Shown: positions 1-7,738 of the stretch, in pieces | How the letters are laid out: each line of letters opens with the position of its first letter | How positions within the stretch are numbered: the stretch's first letter is position 1 | NCBI GenBank assembly: GCA_965249925.1 | Contig: OZ252260.1 | Location: 6,014,001 to 6,078,000, forward strand | Length of the DNA stretch: 64,000 nucleotides | Direction: 5' to 3' | Source: Hoeflea_A sp965249925 | GTDB taxonomy: Bacteria > Pseudomonadota > Alphaproteobacteria > Rhizobiales > Rhizobiaceae | Notes under the pieces: generated by a model | Databases searched by the model: none | Told to the model about the DNA's origin: nothing | What the model saw: the letters and a program-made list of their open reading frames with translations, nothing else | Translations under genes and position numbers: made by a program

Positions 1-133
1 CGGCACGTCATTGCTGATCGTCGTCAGCGTGACGCTCGATACCGTCGCCCAGGTTCAAGGGCACTTGATCGCCCAGCAGTATGAGGGACTGATCAAGAAA
101 TCGAAGCTTCGGGGAGGGAAAAGGACGCGATGA
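1..133 (+). CDS. secY: SecY preprotein translocase subunit, C-terminal end (partial)
   Basis: Only the last 43 codons lie in the window. They read as a hydrophobic stretch (LLIVVSVTLDTVAQVQ) followed by QQYEGLIKKSKLRGGK and a basic end, the usual cytoplasmic tail of SecY, the pore subunit of the Sec translocon. The stop codon overlaps the adk start (ATGA), implying translational coupling. The adk-rpsM-rpsK-rpoA-rplQ order downstream is the conserved alpha/spc operon arrangement and supports the call. The gene is cut by the window edge. Confidence 0.93.
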   Translation, partial: GTSLLIVVSVTLDTVAQVQGHLIAQQYEGLIKKSKLRGGKRTR

Positions 134-780
134 AGCTGATACTATTGGGGCCACCGGGCGCCGGCAAGGGGACGCAGGCGCAGCGTCTGGTGGAGCGTCA
201 CGGCATACCACAGCTGTCGACGGGAGATATGCTACGGTCGGCGGTTAATGCCGGCACCGAGATCGGGCTGCGTGCCAAAGCTGTCATGGACGCCGGCAAG
301 CTGGTATCCGACGAGATCGTCAACGCTATCGTCTCGGAGCGTCTGGATCAGGACGACTGCCAGAACGGTTTCATTCTTGACGGGTACCCGCGCACCCTGC
401 AGCAGGCAGACGCCCTGACGCATATGCTTGCTTCGAAGAACATGGACCTGTCCTGTGTGATCGAGATGCGGGTCGACGACGACATACTCGTCGATCGCAT
501 TTCCGGGCGCTATACCTGCGCCAATTGCGGTGCCGGGTATCACGACACGAATCTGATGCCGCAGCGCGACGGTATTTGTGACAAGTGCGGATCGACCGAG
601 TTCAAGCGCCGCGCCGATGACAACGCCGAAACAGTGCGCACCCGCTTGCAGGCCTACTACAAGGAAACCTCGCCACTGCTCGGTTACTATTATGCGAAGG
701 GGCTGCTGCGCAGCATAGACGGTATGGCCGATATCGACGCGGTCACGGAGGAAATCGAGGAGCTGTTGGCGTCGCTTTAG
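130..780 (+). CDS. adk: Adenylate kinase
   Basis: Cytosolic nucleoside monophosphate kinase interconverting ATP + AMP and 2 ADP. The 216-residue protein has the P-loop GPPGAGKGT at residues 7-15, the AMP-binding LSTGDMLR region near 29-36, and DGYPRT near 84-89. It is a long-type kinase whose LID carries four cysteines (C130, C133, C150, C153), the zinc-binding form of the lid. The ATG overlaps the secY stop. The position between secY and rpsM is standard in bacteria. Confidence 0.98.
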   Translation: MKLILLGPPGAGKGTQAQRLVERHGIPQLSTGDMLRSAVNAGTEIGLRAKAVMDAGKLVSDEIVNAIVSERLDQDDCQNGFILDGYPRTLQQADALTHMLASKNMDLSCVIEMRVDDDILVDRISGRYTCANCGAGYHDTNLMPQRDGICDKCGSTEFKRRADDNAETVRTRLQAYYKETSPLLGYYYAKGLLRSIDGMADIDAVTEEIEELLASL

Positions 781-842
781 GACCAAGCGCCGGATTTCTG
801 CAAAATCGGTGCGATTCCGACGCTTTTTTGGTCCCGGGACTG

Positions 843-870
843 TTGACCTCCGGGCATCGAGTCCGATAGA
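843..870 (+). promoter_or_regulatory. Possible internal promoter before rpsM
   Basis: In the 250-bp adk-rpsM gap, TTGACC (843-848) lies 16 bp upstream of GATAGA (865-870), a weak sigma70-like pair. The gap contains no supported gene. It could let rpsM-rplQ be expressed separately from secY-adk. The -10 match is poor, so this is a tentative call. Confidence 0.25.
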
Positions 871-1030
871 AAACCGGCCAATTCGTGATAGAAGAGCGAT
901 TGGCGCGGTATTCCAAAAGAGGAAGGCCGGGGCTGGTCGCTTATTGATGTCCCGGTTTGTTGAAGATCGCAGCGTTCGCTGCACAGTGAGGCGATCAGGC
1001 CGCAGGGCTTGAGAAGCAAGGAGACAGGAC

Positions 1031-1399
1031 GTGGCCCGTATTGCTGGCGTCAACATTCCAACCAACAAGCGCGTGGTCATCGCGCTGCAGTACATCCACG
1101 GCATCGGTTCGGCGCACGCCAAATCGATCGTCGAAAAAGTCGGAATTCCGCAGGAGCGTCGTGTGAACGAGCTCTCGGACGCCGAAGTGATCCAGGTGCG
1201 CGAGGCCATCGACCGCGATTATCAGGTCGAAGGCGACCTGCGTCGTGAAACGTCGATGAACATCAAGCGCCTGATGGATCTTGGCTGCTACCGCGGACTG
1301 CGTCATCGCCGCAACCTGCCGGTTCGCGGTCAGCGCACACACACCAACGCACGCACCCGCAAGGGTCCGGCGAAGGCGATTGCCGGTAAGAAGAAGTAA
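1031..1399 (+). CDS. rpsM: 30S ribosomal protein S13
   Basis: Small-subunit head protein that contacts tRNA and the 50S bridge. The 122-residue product starts MARIAGVNIPTNKRVVIALQ and ends with the basic GLRHRRNLPVRGQRTHTNAR segment typical of S13. The start is GTG, set by AAGGAGA about 7 nt upstream, and it removes the need for an earlier ATG in another frame. Length is normal for the family. Confidence 0.98.
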   Translation: MARIAGVNIPTNKRVVIALQYIHGIGSAHAKSIVEKVGIPQERRVNELSDAEVIQVREAIDRDYQVEGDLRRETSMNIKRLMDLGCYRGLRHRRNLPVRGQRTHTNARTRKGPAKAIAGKKK

Positions 1400-1533
1400 G
1401 TCGGGACCGGATCCCCACACCGGCCGCATCCGGCGAGCCGGGTAACAGAAAAAGAATTTGGCTGGGGCAGGTGTGCCCCATCCGGTGGAGCCGCTGGAAT
1501 TACGGCGGTGTAGAGATCGTTGAAAGGGTAAAG

Positions 1534-1923
1534 ATGGCAAAGGAAGCCACACGCGTTCGCCGTAAGGAACGCAAAAACATTTCGTCAGGCGTCGCCCACG
1601 TGAACTCGTCGTTCAACAACACGATGATCACCATTACCGATGCACAAGGCAATGCTATCGCCTGGTCGTCGGCTGGTGCCAAGGGTTTCAAGGGATCGCG
1701 CAAGTCGACACCGTTCGCCGCGCAGATTGCTGCGGAAGACTGTGCCAAGAAAGCGCAGGAACACGGCATGAAGTCGCTTGAGGTCGAGGTTTGCGGACCC
1801 GGTTCGGGACGCGAGTCGGCATTGCGCGCCCTGCAGGCTGCCGGCTTTACGATCACCTCGATCCGTGATGTCACGCCGATTCCGCACAACGGCTGCCGCC
1901 CGCGCAAGAAGCGCCGCGTCTGA
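1534..1923 (+). CDS. rpsK: 30S ribosomal protein S11
   Basis: Small-subunit platform protein, 129 residues. MAKEATRVRRKERKNISSG, HVNSSFNNTMITITDAQGN and the C-terminal IRDVTPIPHNGCRPRKKRRV block are diagnostic. A longer reading frame begins at 1471, but the ATG at 1534, behind a GAAAGGG-like ribosome site, gives the standard N-terminus. It follows rpsM by 134 bp in the alpha operon. Confidence 0.98.
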   Translation: MAKEATRVRRKERKNISSGVAHVNSSFNNTMITITDAQGNAIAWSSAGAKGFKGSRKSTPFAAQIAAEDCAKKAQEHGMKSLEVEVCGPGSGRESALRALQAAGFTITSIRDVTPIPHNGCRPRKKRRV

Positions 1924-2021
1924 TATACCGATCATCGACCTATGAGCGGCTTGCCGCTCCTCTTGGTTCTCCAGCTCTGTTGCCACGATTGGATGGTGGC
2001 AAGGAACGGAAGGTAGAAACA

Positions 2022-3032
2022 ATGATACAAAAAAATTGGCAGGAATTGATCAAGCCGAACAAGCTTGAGTTCAGCTCAACTGAGCGTACCAAAGCGACAT
2101 TGGTTGCCGAACCGCTAGAGCGCGGCTTCGGCCTGACTCTGGGCAACGCGCTTCGGCGGGTGCTGTTGTCGTCGCTGCGTGGCGCTGCCGTCACCGCCGT
2201 GCAAATCGACGGCGTCTTGCACGAATTCTCCTCGATCCCCGGGGTGCGCGAGGACGTGACCGATATCGTTCTCAACATCAAGGAAATCGCCATCGGTATG
2301 GAGGGCGACGAGCCGAAACGCATGGTCGTGCGCAAGCAGGGACCTGGTGCCGTTGTGGCCGGTGATATCCAGACCGTCGGCGATATTGAAATCCTCAACC
2401 CGGAACACATCATCTGCACGCTGGACGAGGGCGCTGAGATCCGCATGGAGTTCACGGTGGCCAATGGTAAGGGCTACGTGCCCGCCGACCGCAACCGCGC
2501 CGAGGATGCGCCGATCGGCCTGATACCGGTCGACAGCCTTTACTCGCCAGTCAAGAAAGTGTCCTACAAGGTCGAAAACACCCGCGAAGGGCAGGTGCTG
2601 GACTATGACCGGCTGATCATGAGCCTGGAGACCGACGGTTCGGTTTCCGGCGAGGACGCGATCGCCTTCGCTGCCCGCATCCTGCAGGATCAGCTGAGTG
2701 TCTTCATCAACTTCGACGAGCCGCAGAAGGAGGTCGAGGAGGTCCAGGCGACCGAGCTTGCCTTCAATCCGGCGTTGCTCAAGAAGGTCGACGAGCTGGA
2801 GCTGTCCGTACGTTCGGCCAACTGTTTGAAGAACGACAACATCGTCTATATCGGCGACCTCATTCAGAAGACCGAGGCGGAAATGCTGCGGACGCCGAAT
2901 TTTGGCCGCAAGTCGCTCAACGAGATCAAGGAAGTTCTGGCTTCCATGGGCTTGCATTTAGGTATGGAAGTCCCGGCCTGGCCACCGGAAAACATCGAAG
3001 ATCTGGCCAAGCGCTACGAGGATCAATACTAA
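2022..3032 (+). CDS. rpoA: RNA polymerase alpha subunit
   Basis: The 336-residue subunit nucleates RNA polymerase assembly and contacts UP elements and activators. The N-terminal domain (about 1-235) contains the LEPLERGFGLTLGNALRRVLLSSL-type dimerisation helix. The C-terminal domain (about 250-325) contains SVRSANCLKNDNIVYIGDL and FGRKSLNEIKEVL. The chosen ATG at 2022 follows AAGGAACGGAAGG; a TTG at 1980 in the same frame would give an atypical extension. Confidence 0.98.
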   Translation: MIQKNWQELIKPNKLEFSSTERTKATLVAEPLERGFGLTLGNALRRVLLSSLRGAAVTAVQIDGVLHEFSSIPGVREDVTDIVLNIKEIAIGMEGDEPKRMVVRKQGPGAVVAGDIQTVGDIEILNPEHIICTLDEGAEIRMEFTVANGKGYVPADRNRAEDAPIGLIPVDSLYSPVKKVSYKVENTREGQVLDYDRLIMSLETDGSVSGEDAIAFAARILQDQLSVFINFDEPQKEVEEVQATELAFNPALLKKVDELELSVRSANCLKNDNIVYIGDLIQKTEAEMLRTPNFGRKSLNEIKEVLASMGLHLGMEVPAWPPENIEDLAKRYEDQY

Positions 3033-3076
3033 ACGAACCCCGCGGTGCGACACGCCCGCAGTGAAGGAGAAAGGCG

Positions 3077-3505
3077 ATGCGCCATCGCAAATCAGGTCGC
3101 AAGCTGAACCGGACGTCCAGCCACCGCAAGGCGATGTTCGCCAACATGGCCGCGTCCCTCATCGAGCACGAGCAGATCATCACCACCGTGCCGAAGGCCA
3201 AGGAAATTCGTCCGATCGTCGAAAAGCTGGTCACCCTCGGCAAGCGCGGCGATCTGCACGCGCGTCGTCAGGCGATTTCGAAGATCCGCGACGAGGAAAT
3301 GGTGCGCAAGCTGTTCGATACCATTGCCACCCGCTATGCCGATCGTCACGGCGGATATCTGCGCATCATGCGTGCCGGATATCGCAAGGGTGACAACGCG
3401 CCGCTGGCGGTTATTGAATTCGTTGACCGCGACGTCGATGCGCGCGGCGCCAAAGATCGCGCTCGCCTCGAAGCCGAGGAGAGCGAGGATGCAGAAGCAG
3501 CGTAA
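3077..3505 (+). CDS. rplQ: 50S ribosomal protein L17
   Basis: Large-subunit protein near the exit tunnel, 142 residues. It starts MRHRKSGRKLNRTSSHRKAM and contains LIEHEQIITTVPKAKEIRP, both classic L17 features, with an acidic, lysine-poor C-terminal extension typical of proteobacterial homologues. AAGGAG precedes the ATG. It is the last gene of the alpha operon and is followed directly by a terminator. Confidence 0.98.
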   Translation: MRHRKSGRKLNRTSSHRKAMFANMAASLIEHEQIITTVPKAKEIRPIVEKLVTLGKRGDLHARRQAISKIRDEEMVRKLFDTIATRYADRHGGYLRIMRAGYRKGDNAPLAVIEFVDRDVDARGAKDRARLEAEESEDAEAA

Positions 3506-3530
3506 GATCTGCCGTCGATTTGAACTCAGA

Positions 3531-3560
3531 AAGCCGGGCTTTTCGCCCGGCTTCTTTTTT
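3531..3560 (+). terminator. Intrinsic terminator of the alpha operon
   Basis: AAGCCGGGC (3531-3539) pairs perfectly with GCCCGGCTT (3545-3553) around a 5-nt loop and is followed by C and six T residues (3555-3560). This is a textbook factor-independent terminator 25 bp after the rplQ stop. It also separates the operon from the convergent reductase gene. Confidence 0.93.
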
Positions 3561-3594
3561 GGCTTCCGTTGAAACTCAGGGAGTGTCGGTGCGC

Positions 3595-4656
3595 TCAACC
3601 GGCCCGCGGATAGTCGACATATCCTTCGGGACCTGGCGCGTAGAAAAGATCGGGCTTTGCTGCTGCGAGTTCGACCCGACCGTGCATCCGTTCCACCAGA
3701 TCCGGATTGGCGATAAACGGAACGCCAAAGGATACGAGATCGGCGTCTCCTGTGCCGATGACATTTTCAGCGCCGTCCCTATCGAAGCCTGTGTTGACAA
3801 TCAACGTGCCCGAATATGCTTCGCGGATCGCGCCAAGCGTTTGCTCCGGCATACCATCCTGGCCCAGCACCAGATGGATATAGACGAGGCCCAGGGCGTC
3901 AATTTCCCGCGCCAGCCAGGCGTATTGCTCCACGACGCCGTCATAGGCCGCATGGTCGTTGAAGGTGCTGTGGGGAGACAGTCGGATACCGGTACGATCC
4001 GCGCCGATTGCCTCTGCCACCGCTTTTGCAACAGCGACGACGAACCGGGTGCGATTCTCGACCGAACCGCCGAAATCGTCATCTCGCGTGTTGACGTTCG
4101 GATTGAGGAACTGTTCGAGGAGGTAGCCATTGGCGCCGTGCAGTTCCACTCCGTCGAATCCTGCCTCTATCGCGTTGCGTGCGGCCGATACGAACTCGTC
4201 GATCGTCTGACGGATATCGTTATCGGTCATGGCGCGTGGAACCGGATGCGGTTGCATGCCATCCGTGTCGGTGAACATGGCCCCGGCGGCGGCAATTGCG
4301 CTCGGCCCGATGATCTCGGCGTCGACGGGCATGTTGATCGGATGACCGATCCGGCCGGTGTGCATCAGCTGGGCGAAGATCCTGCCGCCGGCGGCGTGCA
4401 CGGCGTCCGTGACCTTACGCCAACCATCGACCTGTTCGGCAGAAAAGAGACCGGGAATACGCGGATATCCGAGCGCGTTGGGTGAGGGTGCGGTTCCCTC
4501 GGTCACGATGAGGCCGGCGGACGCCCGTTGCGCATAGTACTGCGCCATCACCGGAGTGGGAACGTTATCGATGGCCCGACAACGGGTCATCGGTGCCATC
4601 ACCACGCGGTTCGGGAGGGATAAGGGACCCAGCGGGTGTTCGGAAAAAAGACTCAT
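3595..4656 (-). CDS. Old Yellow Enzyme family alkene reductase (NemA-like)
   Basis: FMN-dependent NAD(P)H oxidoreductase of the OYE family, 353 residues, predicted to reduce activated C=C bonds of enones or N-ethylmaleimide-type electrophiles in the cytosol. Seen: LPNRVVMAPMTRCRA near residue 15, GRIFAQLMHTGRIGH near 100, and the substrate-anion site HGANGYLLEQFLNP near 180. The TIM-barrel end (SFGVPFIANPDLVERM) is complete. It is divergent from a LysR gene with repeated GGACAAT elements between them, suggesting control by that regulator. The native substrate is unknown. Confidence 0.9.
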   Translation of the reverse strand: MSLFSEHPLGPLSLPNRVVMAPMTRCRAIDNVPTPVMAQYYAQRASAGLIVTEGTAPSPNALGYPRIPGLFSAEQVDGWRKVTDAVHAAGGRIFAQLMHTGRIGHPINMPVDAEIIGPSAIAAAGAMFTDTDGMQPHPVPRAMTDNDIRQTIDEFVSAARNAIEAGFDGVELHGANGYLLEQFLNPNVNTRDDDFGGSVENRTRFVVAVAKAVAEAIGADRTGIRLSPHSTFNDHAAYDGVVEQYAWLAREIDALGLVYIHLVLGQDGMPEQTLGAIREAYSGTLIVNTGFDRDGAENVIGTGDADLVSFGVPFIANPDLVERMHGRVELAAAKPDLFYAPGPEGYVDYPRAG

Positions 4657-4721
4657 GTGGTTTGCTCCATTAAGAAACGCATTTGGCGCGGTACCGCCGA
4701 ATTAGTGTCGCATATCATCCT

Positions 4722-4767
4722 GGACAATACATGGATTCTAGACTAATTGTCCGGTTATGCGGACAAT
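4722..4767. promoter_or_regulatory. GGACAAT repeats between OYE and LysR genes
   Basis: GGACAAT occurs at 4722-4728 and again at 4761-4767, with the inverse ATTGTCC at 4746-4752. The three half-sites lie in the 100-bp divergent promoter region and run into the first codons of the LysR gene. Spaced inverted and direct half-sites are what a LysR tetramer operator would look like. Assignment to this regulator is inference. Confidence 0.45.
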
Positions 4768-5731
4768 AGGTGATATCAATCTGAACGCGATTACCGCCTT
4801 TCTTCGGGTCGCGGAAGAGCAGAGCTTCCGTCGTGCGGCCAAATCGCTGGGCGTACCGAAATCGACGATGAGCCAACGCATAGCCGACCTGGAGGATCAA
4901 CTGGGTGTGCAGTTGTTCTGGCGTACCACCCGAAGCGTGCGCCTGACCGATATCGGAGACAGCTACTACCGTGCCGTAAAACCGGCTCTGACCACCATTC
5001 TGGATGCTGAGCGCCAGCTCACCGGCATCCAGGATCAGCCACGCGGTCGCCTGCGGCTGTCGGCACCGGTGGAGATGGGGCAGTGCTTTCTCGGCGGCGT
5101 GCTGACCACCTATGCGGAACTCTACCCGGATGTGGAACTCATCGTGGATCTGAGCGACCGCAGGGTCAATCTGATCGAAGAGGGTTTCGACCTTGCAGTG
5201 CGTATTGGTCCGCTTGACGATTCCAGTCTGATCTGCAGGAAACTGTCTGTTCTGGGGTCGAAACGGCTCTATGCCAGTCCGACGTACCTGGAGACACACG
5301 GGAAACCGCGGACGCCACAGGAACTGGCCGGCCATTCGTGCCTTGCTATGAACGGCGAACAGGATGCCGTCACATGGCGTTTCAACGGCCCCGACGGCAC
5401 GGTCGCCATTCCGGTCCGGCCGCGCATCTCGGTGGCAAGCTGGACGATTCTGCGCGATCTGACACTGGCTGGCGCCGGCGTGGCACAATTGCCGGAAATG
5501 AACGGCATGTATGATGCCGTAGAGGGGCGGCTGGAGGAGATATTGCCCGAATGGGCACTGCCGGGTGATGCCTGCTATGCGGTCTATCCAAGCGGCCGCA
5601 ACGCATCCGCCGCGCTACGTGCCATGGTGGAGGTGCTGCGCACGCATCTGGCGGACACGCTCACCAGCTGCGCAGTGCCGTTGATCTATGGCTATGAGGC
5701 GTCTGCGCAGCGCAGGCACTCACGATTGTGA
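4757..5731 (+). CDS. LysR-family transcriptional regulator
   Basis: 324-residue LysR regulator. The winged helix-turn-helix is at about residues 8-65 (NAITAFLRVAEEQSFRRAAK, SKSTMSQRIADLE-type recognition helix). The co-inducer-binding domain follows, with GRLRLSAPVEMGQ near 95 and GFDLAVRIGPLDDSSLICRK near 140. It belongs to the subgroup often found beside oxidoreductases. It is divergent from the Old Yellow Enzyme gene and presumably regulates it. Its 3' end overlaps the convergent AraC gene by 12 bp. Confidence 0.93.
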   Translation: MRTIGDINLNAITAFLRVAEEQSFRRAAKSLGVPKSTMSQRIADLEDQLGVQLFWRTTRSVRLTDIGDSYYRAVKPALTTILDAERQLTGIQDQPRGRLRLSAPVEMGQCFLGGVLTTYAELYPDVELIVDLSDRRVNLIEEGFDLAVRIGPLDDSSLICRKLSVLGSKRLYASPTYLETHGKPRTPQELAGHSCLAMNGEQDAVTWRFNGPDGTVAIPVRPRISVASWTILRDLTLAGAGVAQLPEMNGMYDAVEGRLEEILPEWALPGDACYAVYPSGRNASAALRAMVEVLRTHLADTLTSCAVPLIYGYEASAQRRHSRL

Positions 5732-6517
5732 GCCGGGTCGGTTTTCCTCGTCCGGCTGATCACGTCGCCGGGCGCGAAACGCCGTGGGCGTATCGCCACT
5801 GAATTCGCGAAATGCTTTGTTGAATGCACTGAGTGAGGCATATCCGACTTGCAGCGCGACCTGGACGATCGGCTCCTCTTCATTGCTCAGCAGTTCGACG
5901 GCACGGATCATGCGCAGTCTCCGAAGCGATTGCCGCCAGGTCATACCCACTTCGTCCGCGTAGCGGCGGACCAGTGTCCGTTCTGAAAGATGTGCGGCAG
6001 CAGCGACATCCGGCAATGCGATCTCTCGGTCCAGATGATCCTCGGTATAGGCGATCGCCCGCTTGACCCCCTCGCTGCGGCCCATCGGTATCCAGACATC
6101 ACTGGGCTGGCGGGCTAGTTCCGTGCATGTTAGCGCCAACGCCTGAAAGAAATGCCTGGCATGGTCATCGAAAACCTCTGCCTGCGGCCCCCACCGACGG
6201 CTGAAGAAGATCATATCCCGTGCCAGAGCCGTCATGGTGAAGACGACGCTATCCGCCGGCAGGTCGTCCATGAAATCGGGTTGAAACAGTACCGAACAAC
6301 AGGTCATCGGATGGCCGATGGTGACGGTCATGGGCGTGCCGGCCGGTATCCACGCCGCGTAGGAGGGCGGCAGCACCCAGCGTCGCCCCGCGATCTCAAG
6401 ACTGATCGCACCTTTGATGCAATACATCAGGTAGTGCCGTTCAAACCGCAAGGTCTCCGGCGGTCGAGGTGCAAACTCCTGGTAGAAACAGAAGGCGGGA
6501 AGGCTGTCCTGCGTCAT
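5720..6517 (-). CDS. AraC-family transcriptional regulator
   Basis: 265-residue protein with an N-terminal cupin-like sensor (RWVLPPSYAAWIPAGTPM near residue 47, in the style of AraC_binding domains) and a C-terminal double HTH at about 165-250 (IALPDVAAAAHLSERTLVRR; VALQVGYASLSAFNKAFREF). It lies 14 bp downstream of a monooxygenase-fold gene on the same strand, with the methyltransferase ahead of that, so it may regulate its own three-gene unit. The effector cannot be told from sequence. Confidence 0.92.
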   Translation of the reverse strand: MTQDSLPAFCFYQEFAPRPPETLRFERHYLMYCIKGAISLEIAGRRWVLPPSYAAWIPAGTPMTVTIGHPMTCCSVLFQPDFMDDLPADSVVFTMTALARDMIFFSRRWGPQAEVFDDHARHFFQALALTCTELARQPSDVWIPMGRSEGVKRAIAYTEDHLDREIALPDVAAAAHLSERTLVRRYADEVGMTWRQSLRRLRMIRAVELLSNEEEPIVQVALQVGYASLSAFNKAFREFSGDTPTAFRARRRDQPDEENRPGSQS

Positions 6518-6531
6518 CCGTATCCCGTGGT

Positions 6532-6819
6532 TTACGCGGCCATCTCGCTGATCGTGGTGACTGGCGGCGCGATCATCATCGGCCGCAGCCCGCGGCCGAG
6601 GCGCGAGAATGCCTCGCTTTGGCGATAGGTGTCAAACGCCTCCATGGAAGTCCACCGCTGGATGACGACGATTTTTCGTCCGTCGTCCATACCGCTATAG
6701 AGATCATAACCCCGGCAGCCCGTCATGCCGCGCACGGCGGTGGCCTCGTTCAGCAGCATGGCCATTGGTGCGGCCAGATTGTCCGGATCGAAAACCGTTT
6801 CGACGATCACAAGTTTCAT
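6532..6819 (-). CDS. Antibiotic biosynthesis monooxygenase (ABM)-fold protein
   Basis: 95-residue small alpha/beta protein. MKLVIVETVFDP, VRGMTGCRGYDLYSG and VVIQRWTSMEAFDTYRQSEAF form the pattern of the dimeric ferredoxin-like ABM family. The ATG at 6819 overlaps the end of the upstream methyltransferase. A longer frame reaching 7083 only adds residues antisense in character to that gene. Family members act on quinones, haem or polyketides, or have no known activity, so no reaction is assigned. Confidence 0.82.
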   Translation of the reverse strand: MKLVIVETVFDPDNLAAPMAMLLNEATAVRGMTGCRGYDLYSGMDDGRKIVVIQRWTSMEAFDTYRQSEAFSRLGRGLRPMMIAPPVTTISEMAA

Positions 6820-7487
6820 GCTGTAAGTCCCTGTGATTTGACCGCGATGTAGCCGGCGCTCAACCGCTTTGGCGGGCCGCTCGAAAATCCGTAGGATTGC
6901 ACTCCATTGAAGCCATGGGTCCGCAGCAAGGTTGTCAACTCCTTTGGCCGATAGGCGCGATGCCCCCACCGCAGGCGCACGAGCGCAGTACACCAATGGG
7001 GCTTGCTGACGACCATAATCAGCAGGCCGCCAGGTCGCAGAGCATCGCGGAGGGCCGAGACAACGCATCCCGGATCGTCGCAATGCTCGATGAGATGCGC
7101 GCTCAGGACGATGTCGTAGCGTTTCGCGCGATTCGCCAGCTCACGCACGTCGCAGCAGAGCTGCCCGCTTGCAAAACCCTCCGCTGAGAGATTCTGTGCC
7201 GCTCTCTCAAGCATGCCCTCCGATATGTCGAGCAGATCGAAATCGGCGTTCGAATGGCGGCGACCGAGCGCCAGCGAAAACGCTGCCGTGCCGCAACCGG
7301 CGTCGAGCACAGACAGTCGATTGCTTTGGTTTGCCAGGCGATGACGACCAATGCGGTCGAGAAACTCGCCATAGGCGTCAACAAAACCGATGCGGCTGAT
7401 GGTGCGATGCCAGGTATCGGCAGCGCGGTCGTAAGCGTTCGTGAGGGTGATGATCGTAGGGCGCGCGGGAAACAAGAGTGATCTCAT
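6816..7487 (-). CDS. Class I SAM-dependent methyltransferase
   Basis: 223-residue protein from the ATG at 7487. Motif I VLDAGCGTAAFSLALG lies near residue 59, the acidic motif II FDLLDISEGML near 80, and ELANRAKRYDIVLSAHLIEHC near 112, followed by LRPGGLLIMVV. This matches the UbiE/Coq5-like small-molecule methyltransferase fold. The open frame extends to 7679, but the added segment is low-complexity basic sequence; 7487 gives the usual family length. It is translationally coupled to the ABM gene. Substrate unknown. Confidence 0.82.
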   Translation of the reverse strand: MRSLLFPARPTIITLTNAYDRAADTWHRTISRIGFVDAYGEFLDRIGRHRLANQSNRLSVLDAGCGTAAFSLALGRRHSNADFDLLDISEGMLERAAQNLSAEGFASGQLCCDVRELANRAKRYDIVLSAHLIEHCDDPGCVVSALRDALRPGGLLIMVVSKPHWCTALVRLRWGHRAYRPKELTTLLRTHGFNGVQSYGFSSGPPKRLSAGYIAVKSQGLTA

Positions 7488-7738
7488 GACTTGGTCGGCT
7501 CCACCTGGTGCGAATTGCCTGACCGTAGACTTACGTCCCCGCCAATTCTCGCGCCTATTGGCCAAAAACCGGCTCCGGAACGCCAATTCGGAGCGATCGG
7601 GGAACGGCTCGTCGGCCCGCGGTGGTTCCATCATGTGCACGGAGCACCTATCTAAAGACTTCGGGCCGAGCGGCCACATCGAGACCTTTTTGCTAGGTCA
7701 ATTCCGCACTAAAATACGGATTCGAACGGAGAAACAGT

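Noticed and set aside
232..1209. 325-codon minus-strand open frame over adk and the rpsM start
   Set aside because: Antisense to two certain genes, no ribosome site, low-complexity arginine-rich product. A by-product of high GC.
7689..7715. Promoter for the HtrA protease (TTGCTA and TAAAAT)
   Set aside because: The two boxes are only 14 bp apart, too close for a sigma70 promoter, and no heat-shock sigma consensus was recognised.
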